A stretch of 64,000 nt of DNA from Scleromatobacter humisilvae. Its GTDB lineage: Bacteria > Pseudomonadota > Gammaproteobacteria > Burkholderiales > Burkholderiaceae_C. The DNA is taken from NCBI RefSeq assembly GCF_023231945.1, contig NZ_JAJLJH010000001.1, forward strand, positions 806,001 through 870,000. The letters are read 5' to 3'. Positions 8,517 to 17,268 of the stretch are shown one piece after another; position 1 is the stretch's first letter; every line of letters begins with the position of its first letter. A program made the translations under genes and the position numbers. The notes beneath the pieces are model-generated. The model ran no database searches. It saw only the letters and a list, made by a program, of their open reading frames with translations, and was not told the DNA's origin.

Positions 8517-10724
8517 TCAGAACTCCACGGTGCCCGAGAACGTGAACGTGCGCGGCGCGCCCAGCACGAGGTAGCCCTGGCCCGGATAGCCGCCCGACGA
8601 AGCCCAGTACTTGTGGCCCGCCACGTTGTCGACCGACGCGCGCAGCGTAACCTCCTTGCCCGAGACCTCCGTGGCGTAGCGCGTGCCGAGGTCCAAGCGC
8701 GTCCACGACGGCACGACCAGCGTATTGTTGGCGTCGGCGAACTGACTGGCGGTGTGGACGCCGCGCACGTACGCCGCCAGGCCGGAGACGGCCGGCACGT
8801 CGACGTCCAGCGTCAGGTTGACCTGCGACCTGGGCGAGCCGATGGCGTCCTTGCCCTGCAGGTCGGTCCTGAGGAAGCTGGCGCCGCCCAGCACGCGCAC
8901 GCCGCGCACCGCCTCGCCGTAGACCGACAGCTCGAGGCCCTTGTTGGTCTGCACCGACGACTCTCCGAAGGTCGTGCCGACCAGCGCGTAGGTCGGCTTG
9001 CGCGACTCGAACACGCTGACGCCGCCGCCGAACGTGCCGGCGTCGACCTTGACGCCGACCTCGCCCTGCTTCGTCGCGTAGGGCCTGAACGCCTTGCCGC
9101 CGTTGGTCACGTCGACGGTCACGGGCTTGCCCGTCGCCGGGTCGGCGATGGTCGTCGTCAGCGGCGCGGTGTCGCCGGCGACCAGGCCTTCGATGTAGGT
9201 GGCGTACAGCGACACCTGCTTGCTCGCCTTGAACACGAGGCCGGCCACCGGCGTGATGCGCGACTGCGCGTTCGGCGCGGACGTCACGGCGCCCGACGTC
9301 GGATCGAAGCTCGTGTCCTCGATCTTCTGGCGCCGGCCGCCGACGGTCAGCCGCACGTCGTCGTTCCAGAACGCCAGCGTGTCGGCGAGCGCGACGCTGG
9401 AGGTGATGACGCGCGCGGTGGTCGTGGGTGCGGCCGGATTGCCCCCGGGGAACACGTTCTCGACCGGCAGCGCCACCTGCAGCGTGTCGTATAGCGTGCC
9501 GACGTTGGCGCCGCCGAAGTCGGAGAACACGAACGCGTCCTTCGAGATCGACTGGAACCAGCCCGCCGATCCGACCACCGTGTGCCTGACCGGCCCCGTC
9601 TCGAACGTGCCGCGCAGGCCCAGCTCGCCGGTCCTGATCGAGTCCTTGCGGATGTTCAGCTGCGCGTACGCGGTCTCCGCGGACGTGAGGCCGTTGACCG
9701 TGACGCCGCTCAGCTGGCTGTCCTCGTGGGCGTCGCGGAAGCCGCCGGCGGCCCAGGCCGTCAGCGTCGGCAGCAGGTCGACTTCGGCGCGCAGGGTGCC
9801 GAAGGTGTCGCGCTCGTGCGAGTACGTCCAGTCCTGCGCGATCTGGCGCCCCGGGTCCGGCGCGCGCGGCACCGCGCCGAACACGTTGACGTTGGGCGTG
9901 GCGGCGTTCATGTGGTGATCCTGCGAGCCGACGTCGGCCGACAGGCGCAGGCCGCCTGCGTGGAAGTCGGCGCCCACCAACGCGGCGTCGAGATAGCCGT
10001 TCTCGCCCCGCACCGCGGTATCGCCGTCGCGATGCACGGCGTTGACGCGCAGGCCCAGGCTCTTGTCCGCGCCGAAGCGGCGGCCGATGTCGACCGCCTC
10101 CGAGACCTGGCCGGCCTCGACGCCCAGCGTGAAGTCCGTCTGCGGCGCATTGGCCGCGCGCTTGGGCGCGATGTTGACCGCCCCGCCCAGGCCGCTGCCG
10201 CCCGGCGCGGCGCCGTTCAGGAACGCGCTGGCGCCGCGCAGCACCTCGACGCGCTCGACCAGCTCCGAGGCCAGGTACTGGCGCGGCAGCAGTCCGTAGA
10301 GGCCGTTGTACGAGATGTCGTCCGAGAAGATCACCAGGCCGCGCACCATGTAGGCCTGCTGGTAGTTGCCGAAGCCGCGCACGACGCGCACGGCAGGGTC
10401 GTTCTGCAGCACGTCGGCGATGCTGGCGGCCTGCTGGTCCTGGATCAGCTTGGAGGTGTAGTTGGTGATCGCGAACGGCGTATCCATCACGTCCTCGCTG
10501 CCGAGGATGCCGACGCGGCCGCCGCGCGCCACCTGGCCGCCGGCGTACGGCGCCTTCAGGCCTCCGGCCGAGGCGTCCGCGCTGGCGCGGATGACCACCT
10601 CCTGCGTCTGGCCGGCGCTCGCGGCCGCGGCCGGCGCCGGCGCGGCCTGGGCGTGCGCCTGGGCGCCGGCGAACAAGGCGATGGCCGCGGACAGCGCGCT
10701 GCGGCGCAGGCTGGGGGGGTGCAT
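8517..10724 (-). CDS. TonB-dependent siderophore receptor
   Basis: A 735-residue outer-membrane receptor for a ferric siderophore or similar iron complex. There is a signal peptide (cleavage near AGAQAHAQA), a TonB-box-like region before TQEVVIRASA, a plug with SIADVLQNDPAVRVVRG, RVEVLRGASAFLNG and GGAVNIAPKRA, then a long beta-barrel ending in the terminal phenylalanine TFSGTVEF. The start at MHPPSLRR puts the likely Fur site in the promoter; two ATGs further upstream would place it inside the gene. It heads the operon with the PepSY protein. The ligand cannot be read from sequence. Confidence 0.93.
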   Translation of the reverse strand: MHPPSLRRSALSAAIALFAGAQAHAQAAPAPAAAASAGQTQEVVIRASADASAGGLKAPYAGGQVARGGRVGILGSEDVMDTPFAITNYTSKLIQDQQAASIADVLQNDPAVRVVRGFGNYQQAYMVRGLVIFSDDISYNGLYGLLPRQYLASELVERVEVLRGASAFLNGAAPGGSGLGGAVNIAPKRAANAPQTDFTLGVEAGQVSEAVDIGRRFGADKSLGLRVNAVHRDGDTAVRGENGYLDAALVGADFHAGGLRLSADVGSQDHHMNAATPNVNVFGAVPRAPDPGRQIAQDWTYSHERDTFGTLRAEVDLLPTLTAWAAGGFRDAHEDSQLSGVTVNGLTSAETAYAQLNIRKDSIRTGELGLRGTFETGPVRHTVVGSAGWFQSISKDAFVFSDFGGANVGTLYDTLQVALPVENVFPGGNPAAPTTTARVITSSVALADTLAFWNDDVRLTVGGRRQKIEDTSFDPTSGAVTSAPNAQSRITPVAGLVFKASKQVSLYATYIEGLVAGDTAPLTTTIADPATGKPVTVDVTNGGKAFRPYATKQGEVGVKVDAGTFGGGVSVFESRKPTYALVGTTFGESSVQTNKGLELSVYGEAVRGVRVLGGASFLRTDLQGKDAIGSPRSQVNLTLDVDVPAVSGLAAYVRGVHTASQFADANNTLVVPSWTRLDLGTRYATEVSGKEVTLRASVDNVAGHKYWASSGGYPGQGYLVLGAPRTFTFSGTVEF

Positions 10725-10759
10725 GGAAATCCCGAACGTGTTGTTGTTACTGAGGATGC

Positions 10760-10782
10760 GATTCATTCTCATTTGAGATTCT
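10760..10782 (-). promoter_or_regulatory. possible Fur box of the TonB receptor operon
   Basis: About 40 bp ahead of the receptor start lies an AT-rich inverted repeat, ATTCTCA-TT-TGAGATT on the plus strand, in otherwise GC-rich DNA. Its half-sites match the TGAGAAT/ATTCTCA words of proteobacterial Fur boxes with one mismatch. Location before an iron receptor supports Fur control. No footprint or matrix score is available. Confidence 0.55.
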
Positions 10783-10923
10783 ACGCAACTATTCGGCACG
10801 CGACGTTCATCCAACGTAAATCTGGCAGCGCTGTCAGCAACCCACCTCGGCGCCGCGGCGCGTGCGCCCGCCGCCCTCGCCCGCCGACCTGCGAAAATGG
10901 CGGATTCACCGTTTCCGTGCCTC

Positions 10924-11745
10924 ATGAATCCTCAAGTCGAAGCCCTCCAGGCCAAACTGCGTCAAGTCGACGACTACCAGAGCAAGGGCCTGTTGCGGGC
11001 CGACGAGGCCGAGGCCCAGCGCACCGCGCTGCGGCGCAAGCTGATGGAGCTGCTGGTGCCCGACACCCCCGCCCCGAAGCTGCCTCTGCGCGTGCGCGCC
11101 TGGGGCGCGGTGGCGATGCTGGTGCTGGTGGGCGGCTTCACGGCCTACCTCATCTCGGGCCACGCCGGCCTGCGCGCGCGCAGCGAGCTGATCCTCGAGC
11201 AGGGCAAGATCGCCGCGGCGCAGGACGCCATCGCCCGCAAGGAGCGGATGGAACGCATCCGGCGCGGCGAGTCGCTGGCGCCCGACCAGTTCGGCCGCTT
11301 CGCGCCGGCGTCCTCCGCGGCGTCGGCGCCGGCGTCCGCTGCGGTCTCCGGTTCGGCGGCGGCCGCCTCGTCGGCCAGCGCCGCGGCCGAAGCCATCGCG
11401 CCGCTGCTGTCCGGCCGCATCGTGCTCGATCCGAAGTTCGAAGGCCGCGTCGCCTCGGACGACACCGTCTTCGTCACCGTGCGCACCCCGGACGATCCGA
11501 ACGGCCTGCCGCTGGCGCAGATCCGCGTCGAGGTCAGCAACCTGCCGTTCGACTTCAACGTCGGCACGCGCGAGATGATCGGCTCGCCCGATCGCTTCAT
11601 GCACGCCGACAAGGTGATCGTGTCGGCGCGGATCTCGAAGAGCGGCAGCGGGCGGGTGAAGGCGGGCGATCTCGTGGGGCAGTCGGCGGTGGTGCAGCCG
11701 TGGGCCAACGACGTGAAGTTCACGATCGACAAGGAAGTGCGCTGA
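10924..11745 (+). CDS. CcmI/CycH-like c-type cytochrome biogenesis protein lacking the TPR part
   Basis: A 273-residue membrane protein. The N-terminus (VEALQAKLRQVDDYQSKGLL) resembles the CcmI periplasm-facing coiled segment. One helix follows at about residues 58-78, then an Ala/Ser linker (around 125-160), and the end matches the CcmI C-terminal domain: LSGRIVLDPKF, DDTVFVTVR, LPLAQIRVEV, VIVSARISKSGSG and GDLVGQS. The TPR repeats that normally bind apocytochrome c tails are missing, and no ccm cluster is nearby. It overlaps the convergent diguanylate cyclase gene by 26 bp. It may do a different job from true CcmI. Confidence 0.8.
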   Translation: MNPQVEALQAKLRQVDDYQSKGLLRADEAEAQRTALRRKLMELLVPDTPAPKLPLRVRAWGAVAMLVLVGGFTAYLISGHAGLRARSELILEQGKIAAAQDAIARKERMERIRRGESLAPDQFGRFAPASSAASAPASAAVSGSAAAASSASAAAEAIAPLLSGRIVLDPKFEGRVASDDTVFVTVRTPDDPNGLPLAQIRVEVSNLPFDFNVGTREMIGSPDRFMHADKVIVSARISKSGSGRVKAGDLVGQSAVVQPWANDVKFTIDKEVR

Positions 11746-13762
11746 CATCCGGCGACGCGTCAGTCGCTCCGTCGCGCGGCGGCGCATCCGGCACGTCCAT
11801 GCGCCGGGTGCGGATGCGAACGAGGCCGCGTTCGATGTCGCGCTCGAGGTGGTCCAGAAGGCCGGCCAGGTCGTTCGGAAGATCCTCGGGGAAGCCCAGC
11901 AGGCGCACCGCCGAACGCCGGCCCGTCCGCTTGGCATGGAACATCGCCCCGTCGACCAGGGCCAGCGACTGGCCGAACGGGAAAACGCGGGACGGCGTCT
12001 CCAGCGGGAAGCTGGCGTAGCCGATCGATGCAGTGACCTGGATGGGCCGCTGCTCGAAGAGCACGGGCGTCGCCGCCAGCGCGTGCATGATGCGGCCCAG
12101 CAGCGCCTCGGGGTCGAAGGGCTGCGTGGCGACGGCCACCAGCATCTCCTCGCCGCCCCAGCGCACGACGAGATCCTCATCGCGCACGCAGGCCTGGAGC
12201 CGCTGCGCGACTTCCGCCAGCACCGCGTCGCCGGCGGCGTGCCCGATCGTGTCGTTGATCCGCTTGAAGTGATCGAGGTCGATCATCACCAGCGTGCCGG
12301 CGAAGCTTTCGAGCAGCGACGCCTCGTGCAGCCGGCGCAGGAAGCCTTCGCGATTGAGCAGGCGCGTGAGCGGGTCGCGCTCGGCGTGATGGCGCAGTGC
12401 CTCGTTGCTGCTGGAGAGCCGTCGGTGGCGCCTCGTCGCCAACAGGCCGATCGCCGCGGCCGCCAGCAAGCCCGCGCCAGACGCGGCGATCCACCCCAGC
12501 AGGGTGTGCCGATGCTCGTCGCGCTCGCGCTCGCGCAGCAGCGACTGCCGGACGAACATGTCGTGCTCCTCGCCCGACGCGAAGAGCAGTTCCTGCTCCT
12601 GCCGGAACAACTCGAGCGCGCCATCGTGCTGGCCCACGGAGTTCAAGGCGGCCGAGAGTTCCTGGAAGGCCTCGAGGCGCTCCTTCGGCGCACCGGTCTG
12701 CGCCCACCGCACCAGGTCGCGATGGATGTCGAGCTTGACGTCTTCGGTCAGGCCGAGCTCGATCCGCGCGATCGTCATGTTGTGGAACAGGTAGCGCACG
12801 CGGCGCTGGTCGTCGTTCTTCTCGGCGACGGCCAGCGCGGGCGCCATGATGCGAAGGGCGTCGTCGGGCCGATGCAGCTTGATGCAGGCATCGCCGAGGT
12901 TGACTCTCGTCGTCATCAGCAGATAGTCGAAGTGTCCTTTCTCGGCGAGAGGCAGCACGCGCTCGAAGGCGCGTCGGGCACTTTCGGGATCCTTGCGATA
13001 GTTGGCGATGAAGCCTTCGTCGATGCCCAACTGCACGTCCAGCCTTGCGGAGTGCGCGTCGCGGGCGACGGCAAGGGCCTGCGCCAGCAACCGGTCGGCC
13101 ATCTCGGCGTCCGAGTCGACCTGGGCGATGGTCGCCTGCGAGCCCAGCGCCCGCGCCTCGCGCACCCTGTCATGGGCCAGGCGCGACAGCTCGAGCATCG
13201 CCTGCGCGCGGGAGACGGCCATGGCGTTGTTGCTGTTCCACTCCGCGCCCCACGCGACCATCATCAGTGCGTGGTAGCGGGCGCGGTATTCGCACAGCGC
13301 GGGCTGGCCGGCGCAGGCGTCCTCGTAGCCTCGCAGCGCGGACCGCGCCTGAGCGTAGGCCGCCTGGGAATGGCTGGCCGTGGCCTCGATCTCGGCCTGG
13401 ATCAGTTCGCGGTCCGCATTCGACAGCGCAGGCGCCACGCCGGGCTCGGTGGACAGCCGCGCCGCCATGGCCCGGGCCTGCGTCGCGCGACCCGTCCGCG
13501 CCGCCACGAGGCCCTCGCCGGACAGCACGAGTCGACGCTCCTGCGGCGTGCGCACGCCGTTCGAAACCAGCGCGTCCAGCGCGGCGAGCGTCTCGGCCGG
13601 CCTGTCGTCGCCGTCCTGCACCAGCTTGTCCACCTGCGCCGCGAAGAGCTCCGCGGCATCCATGGCGCCAGCCTGCCGCGGCGCGACGGCGCCTGCCAGC
13701 ATCAGCGCCAGCGGCGTCACGAGCGCGCGCAGTCGCGGTGGGAACCCGTTGAATCGAAGCAT
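11720..13762 (-). CDS. membrane diguanylate cyclase with periplasmic TPR-like sensor
   Basis: A 680-residue signalling protein. A signal peptide (to about residue 33) leads a roughly 390-residue helical, TPR-like periplasmic region. One membrane helix lies at about 421-442 (LLGWIAASGAGLL), and the GGDEF domain at about 461-610. The active-site loop is GGEE at 536-539 followed by Met instead of Phe. An RxxD inhibitory site (RDED, 527-530) lies five residues upstream, so product inhibition by cyclic di-GMP is likely. The metal-binding strand VMIDLDHFKRIND is intact. An AGAGGGAGAA ribosome-binding region supports the start. The sensed signal is unknown. Confidence 0.88.
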   Translation of the reverse strand: MLRFNGFPPRLRALVTPLALMLAGAVAPRQAGAMDAAELFAAQVDKLVQDGDDRPAETLAALDALVSNGVRTPQERRLVLSGEGLVAARTGRATQARAMAARLSTEPGVAPALSNADRELIQAEIEATASHSQAAYAQARSALRGYEDACAGQPALCEYRARYHALMMVAWGAEWNSNNAMAVSRAQAMLELSRLAHDRVREARALGSQATIAQVDSDAEMADRLLAQALAVARDAHSARLDVQLGIDEGFIANYRKDPESARRAFERVLPLAEKGHFDYLLMTTRVNLGDACIKLHRPDDALRIMAPALAVAEKNDDQRRVRYLFHNMTIARIELGLTEDVKLDIHRDLVRWAQTGAPKERLEAFQELSAALNSVGQHDGALELFRQEQELLFASGEEHDMFVRQSLLRERERDEHRHTLLGWIAASGAGLLAAAAIGLLATRRHRRLSSSNEALRHHAERDPLTRLLNREGFLRRLHEASLLESFAGTLVMIDLDHFKRINDTIGHAAGDAVLAEVAQRLQACVRDEDLVVRWGGEEMLVAVATQPFDPEALLGRIMHALAATPVLFEQRPIQVTASIGYASFPLETPSRVFPFGQSLALVDGAMFHAKRTGRRSAVRLLGFPEDLPNDLAGLLDHLERDIERGLVRIRTRRMDVPDAPPRDGATDASPDVSALPCRS

Positions 13763-14121
13763 GTTCTCCCTCTTGCCGCGGGCGGCAGGGAGATTCGCAG
13801 GAAGGCCTGCGTCGTCTTGGCGAGCGAGGACCATTTCCGGTACGCCGCGCCGCCTCGACGGCATCGCGGCGGCAGCTCCGCTGCCCTCGACGAACGGCGA
13901 GGGCCGGTGGCTTTGCGACCCCAGCTTGCGCGCGGGTGTGCCATTGACCAGCGAGCAGTCTATCGCCAGGACGCGCCGTCGCTCCCGGTTCGGCTGCCAG
14001 GTTTTCCCGCCCCTGCGGACGGGATCGTCGCGGCGACAAGCGACGAGGCCCGCACGTCTCGCCAAGGCGATCGTTGCGGGCCTCGGACCGGCGCGAAGCC
14101 GGTGGGGTCAGCCGATGACGC
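13763..14121. other. gene-free stretch between aspS and the diguanylate cyclase gene
   Basis: About 360 bp with no convincing reading frame. It contains the hairpin at the aspS end and must carry the promoter of the diguanylate cyclase gene. No recognised operator, repeat or RNA gene was seen. Confidence 0.5.
14044..14085 (-). terminator. hairpin downstream of aspS
   Basis: Perfect 11-bp arms, CGAGGCCCGCA and TGCGGGCCTCG, separated by 20 bases that can form an inner stem of their own, lie 37 bp after the aspS stop. There is no T-run after the stem, so it may be a terminator-like or mRNA-stabilising hairpin rather than a classic intrinsic terminator. Confidence 0.5.
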
Positions 14122-15918
14122 TCAAGCCGCCGGCGTCGCCGCCAGGTTGCGCAGGCGGATGTGCAGCTCACGCAACTGCTTCTCGTCGACCACGCTCGGC
14201 GCGCCCGTGAGCAGGTCCTGCGCGCGTTGCGTCTTCGGGAAGGCGATCACGTCGCGGATCGACTCGGCGCCGGTCATCATCGTGACGATGCGGTCGAGGC
14301 CGAAGGCCAGGCCGCCGTGCGGCGGGGCGCCGTACTGCAGTGCGTCCAGCAGGAAGCCGAACTTCGATTGCGCGTCTTCCTTGCTGATGTTCAGCGCGGA
14401 GAACACCTTGCTCTGCACGTCGGCGCGGTGGATACGCACCGAGCCGCCGCCCAGTTCCCAGCCGTTCAGGACCATGTCGTAGGCCTTGGCGATGCAGGCG
14501 CCCGGGTCGGTGTCCATCAGGTCCTCGTGGCCGTCCTTCGGCGCCGTGAACGGGTGGTGCACGGCGTTCCAGCGGCCCTCGTCCTCGTCGCGCTCGAACA
14601 TCGGGAAGTCGACGACCCACAGCGGTGCCCACTTGTCCTCGAACAGGCCGTTGGCCTTGCCGAAGTCGGAGTGGCCGACCTTCAGGCGCAGCGCGCCCAT
14701 GGCGTCGTTGACGATCTTGGCCTTGTCCGCGCCGAAGAAGATCAGGTCGCCGTTGGCCGCGCCGGTGCGCGCCAGGATCTCGGCGATCGCCTTGTCGTGC
14801 AGGTTCTTGACGATGGGCGACTGCAGGCCTTCGCGGCCCTTGCTCGCGTCGTTGACCTTGATCCAGGCCAGGCCCTTGGCGCCGTAGATCTTGACGACCT
14901 CGGTGTAGGCGTCGATCTCGCCGCGGCTGATCTCGGCGCCGCCCTTGACGCGCAGCGCCACGACGCGGCCGCCGGCCATCGTCGCCGCCGACGAGAACAC
15001 CTTGAAGTCGACGTCGGCCATGACGTCCGTGAGTTCGGTGAACTCCATGTTGATGCGCAGGTCGGGCTTGTCGGAGCCGTAAAGGCGCATCGCCTCGGCG
15101 TAGGTCATCACCGGGTACTCGCCCAGCTCGACGCCGATGCCGTTCTTGAACACGGCGCGGATCATGCCCTCGAACATCGCGCGGATCTCCTCCTCGGTCA
15201 GGAAGGACGTCTCGATGTCGATCTGCGTGAACTCGGGCTGGCGGTCGGCGCGAAGATCTTCGTCGCGGAAGCACTTGGTGATCTGGTAGTAGCGGTCGAA
15301 GCCCGCCACCATCAGCAGCTGCTTGAACAACTGCGGCGACTGCGGCAGCGCGAAGAAGTGGCCATCGTGCACGCGGCTGGGCACGAGGTAGTCGCGCGCG
15401 CCTTCGGGGGTCGACTTGCCCAGCATCGGGGTCTCGATGTCGACGAAGCCGTTCTTGTCGAGGAACTGGCGCACTTCCATCGCGACGCGGTAGCGCAGCA
15501 TCAGGTTCTTCTGCATCTGCGGGCGGCGCAGGTCCAGCACGCGGTGCGTGAGGCGCGTGGTCTCGGACAGGTTCTCGTCGTCGAGCTGGAACGGCGGCGT
15601 GACGCTCGGGTTCAGGACTTCGAGCTCCGTGCAGGCGATCTCGATCGTGCCGCTGGCCATGTTGGCGTTGACGGCCTCGGGCGCGCGGGCGCGCACGACG
15701 CCCACTACCTTCAGGCAGAACTCGTTGCGCACGCTCTCGGCGACGGTGAAGCTCTCGCCCAGATCCTGATCGCAGACGATCTGCACGATGCCTTCGCGGT
15801 CGCGCAGGTCGATGAAGATCAGCTTGCCGTGGTCGCGGCGACGATGCGCCCAGCCCATCAGCGTGACGGTCTGGCCCATCAGCTTGTCGCTGACCAGGCC
15901 GCAGTAGGTGGTTCTCAT
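14122..15918 (-). CDS. aspS: aspartyl-tRNA synthetase, probably nondiscriminating
   Basis: A 598-residue class IIb aminoacyl-tRNA synthetase that charges tRNA-Asp. The N-terminal OB-fold anticodon-binding domain (1-110) carries [14 protein letters not shown]. Class II motifs appear as [19 protein letters not shown] (motif 2) and [16 protein letters not shown] (motif 3), with the bacterial insertion domain between. The His at residue 30 in HRRRDHG corresponds to the His associated with nondiscriminating bacterial AspRS, which also charges tRNA-Asn for later amidation by GatCAB. That link is from family knowledge. It follows DUF502 and fmdB on the same strand. Confidence 0.97.
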   Translation of the reverse strand: MRTTYCGLVSDKLMGQTVTLMGWAHRRRDHGKLIFIDLRDREGIVQIVCDQDLGESFTVAESVRNEFCLKVVGVVRARAPEAVNANMASGTIEIACTELEVLNPSVTPPFQLDDENLSETTRLTHRVLDLRRPQMQKNLMLRYRVAMEVRQFLDKNGFVDIETPMLGKSTPEGARDYLVPSRVHDGHFFALPQSPQLFKQLLMVAGFDRYYQITKCFRDEDLRADRQPEFTQIDIETSFLTEEEIRAMFEGMIRAVFKNGIGVELGEYPVMTYAEAMRLYGSDKPDLRINMEFTELTDVMADVDFKVFSSAATMAGGRVVALRVKGGAEISRGEIDAYTEVVKIYGAKGLAWIKVNDASKGREGLQSPIVKNLHDKAIAEILARTGAANGDLIFFGADKAKIVNDAMGALRLKVGHSDFGKANGLFEDKWAPLWVVDFPMFERDEDEGRWNAVHHPFTAPKDGHEDLMDTDPGACIAKAYDMVLNGWELGGGSVRIHRADVQSKVFSALNISKEDAQSKFGFLLDALQYGAPPHGGLAFGLDRIVTMMTGAESIRDVIAFPKTQRAQDLLTGAPSVVDEKQLRELHIRLRNLAATPAA

Positions 15919-16028
15919 GGCAGTACTCCGTTTATCGGTACGGTTTGTTCGGAGACACGGCGCGCCGGTGGCCGGCGCGCGCGCGAAAAAAGTGTTGGCA
16001 GGCCGGAGGCGGGGGATCACCCTCAGGA

Positions 16029-16057
16029 CTGAACGCCGATGACCTCCTGGCGTTCAG
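16029..16057 (-). promoter_or_regulatory. hairpin at the DUF502 stop codon, upstream of aspS
   Basis: Arms of 9 bp, CTGAACGCC and GGCGTTCAG, with an 11-base loop, overlap the DUF502 stop codon about 110 bp before aspS. It could attenuate or stabilise the operon message. There is no T-run, so it is not a classic terminator. Confidence 0.4.
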
Positions 16058-16713
16058 CCCACCCGATTGGGGTCAGCCCCCTCCGGCGGGACGAGGATCC
16101 CGGCCGGGGGCGCGACCACGCCCATGGAGATGATGTACTTCAAGGCTTCGTCGACGCTCATGTGCAGCGGCTTGCACGCGTCGCGCGGCATCATCAGGAA
16201 GAAGCCGGACGTCGGGTTGGGCGTCGTGGGCACATACAGGCTGACGTGCTCGCCCGGCAGCGCCGCGGCGACCTCGCCCGACGGCTTGCCGGTGACGAAG
16301 GCGATCGTCCAGCTGCCCTGGTGGGGGTACTGCACCATCACGGCCTCGCGGAACGCGTTGCCGTTGGTGGAGAACAGCGTGTCGGAGACCTGCTTGACTG
16401 AGACGTAGATCGACTTGACGATCGGGATGTGCGACAGCAGGCTGTTCCACTGCTTGAGCCACCACGCGCCCACGATGTTGGTGACGAACATGCCGGTGAT
16501 CAGCAGCAGCAGCACCAGCAGGACGACGCCCAGGCCCGGCACGCTGCCCAGCAGCGTCAGCAGGTTCTCGGCGCTGGTGGGCAGCACGTGCTGCACGCCG
16601 ACCAGCATGCCGCGGAAGATGCCGTCCATCAGGCCGACGGCCCACATCAGCACGCCCACCGTGATCGCGAGCGGCAGCCACACCAGCAGGCCGGCGAACA
16701 GGTATTTTCTCAA
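16054..16713 (-). CDS. DUF502 family inner-membrane protein
   Basis: A 219-residue membrane protein of the DUF502 family, whose function is unknown. Two long hydrophobic segments (about 3-30 and 55-85) are followed by the conserved SHIPIVKSIYVSVKQVSDTL block, a VYVP-like LYVPTTPNPTSGFFL strand and the terminal ISMGVVAPP. The start is TTG, seven bases after GGGAG, and it agrees with the usual KYLFAGLLVWLPLAIT beginning. It lies between fmdB and aspS on the same strand, as in many Burkholderiales. Confidence 0.9.
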   Translation of the reverse strand: MRKYLFAGLLVWLPLAITVGVLMWAVGLMDGIFRGMLVGVQHVLPTSAENLLTLLGSVPGLGVVLLVLLLLITGMFVTNIVGAWWLKQWNSLLSHIPIVKSIYVSVKQVSDTLFSTNGNAFREAVMVQYPHQGSWTIAFVTGKPSGEVAAALPGEHVSLYVPTTPNPTSGFFLMMPRDACKPLHMSVDEALKYIISMGVVAPPAGILVPPEGADPNRVG

Positions 16714-16771
16714 GAGAGGCTCCCGCCGCGGATCTCAGCGGCCGTGATGGCGTGCATGGGGTGGCGGATCG

Positions 16772-17128
16772 TCAGTGGCAGGCGCAGCTGCCGCCGCCGT
16801 GCGAGCCGGAGGACGACGACGTGGAACCGCCGCCGTCGCTCGACGGTGCGGGAGCGGGCGCCGGGGCCGGCGCCGCGGCGGCGCTGTCGCCCGCGGTCGC
16901 CGGCGCCGCGGTGCCTGCCGCCGGGGCGGCCGCGGCGGCGCCGGCGCCGTTGCGGAAGTCGGTCACGTACCAGCCGGAGCCCTTCAACTGGAACCCGGCG
17001 GCCGTCACCTGCTTCTGGAATTGCTCCGCGCCGCAGGCCGGACACGTGGTCAGCACCGGGTCGGAAATCTTCTGCAGCACGTCGCGCGAATGGCCGCACG
17101 AAGCGCAGCGATACGCGTAGATCGGCAT
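16772..17128 (-). CDS. FmdB family zinc-ribbon protein
   Basis: A 118-residue protein with the FmdB/CxxC_CxxC_SSSS zinc ribbon: MPIYAYRC with Cys8 and Cys11, then Cys29 and Cys32 in CPACG, and the GFQLKGSGWYVTDF motif. A low-complexity Ala/Pro/Ser region and a tail ending GGGSCACH follow, usual in betaproteobacterial members. The ribbon probably binds one zinc; its role is proposed to be regulatory or in nucleic-acid binding, without firm evidence. It is the first gene of the fmdB-DUF502-aspS run and follows a TATAAT box. Confidence 0.92.
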   Translation of the reverse strand: MPIYAYRCASCGHSRDVLQKISDPVLTTCPACGAEQFQKQVTAAGFQLKGSGWYVTDFRNGAGAAAAAPAAGTAAPATAGDSAAAAPAPAPAPAPSSDGGGSTSSSSGSHGGGSCACH

Positions 17129-17153
17129 GGCTGGGCTCTCTGTAAAACAGGAA

Positions 17154-17159
17154 ATTATA
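17154..17159 (-). promoter_or_regulatory. -10 box of the fmdB-DUF502-aspS promoter
   Basis: A perfect TATAAT (minus strand) lies 25 bp before the fmdB start. This would give a leader of about 20 bases that includes an AGAGAG ribosome-binding site. No good -35 hexamer is seen at 16-18 bp, so an activator or an atypical promoter is possible. Confidence 0.5.
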
Positions 17160-17162
17160 GAT

Positions 17163-17204
17163 GGCCCGACCCGGCCGGAGGTCCAAACCCCGGCCGGACG
17201 GGCC
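17163..17204 (-). terminator. hairpin between ubiB and fmdB
   Basis: A long, nearly complete inverted repeat (GGCCCG/CGGGCC outer and CCGGCCGG/CCGGCCGG inner arms) lies after ubiB and ends just before the TATAAT box of the fmdB promoter. It probably limits read-through from ubiB. It has no T-run. Confidence 0.45.
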
Positions 17205-17268
17205 GCGAGCTCGGAATATGAGGGCATTTCGTGACGAATCAACCGGCGCGCCGGCGCCGGGGTGTCCG

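Noticed and set aside
11849-14482. Long plus-strand frame across the diguanylate cyclase gene and the end of aspS
   Set aside because: Spans two real genes and an intergenic hairpin in antisense; composition typical of a shadow frame.
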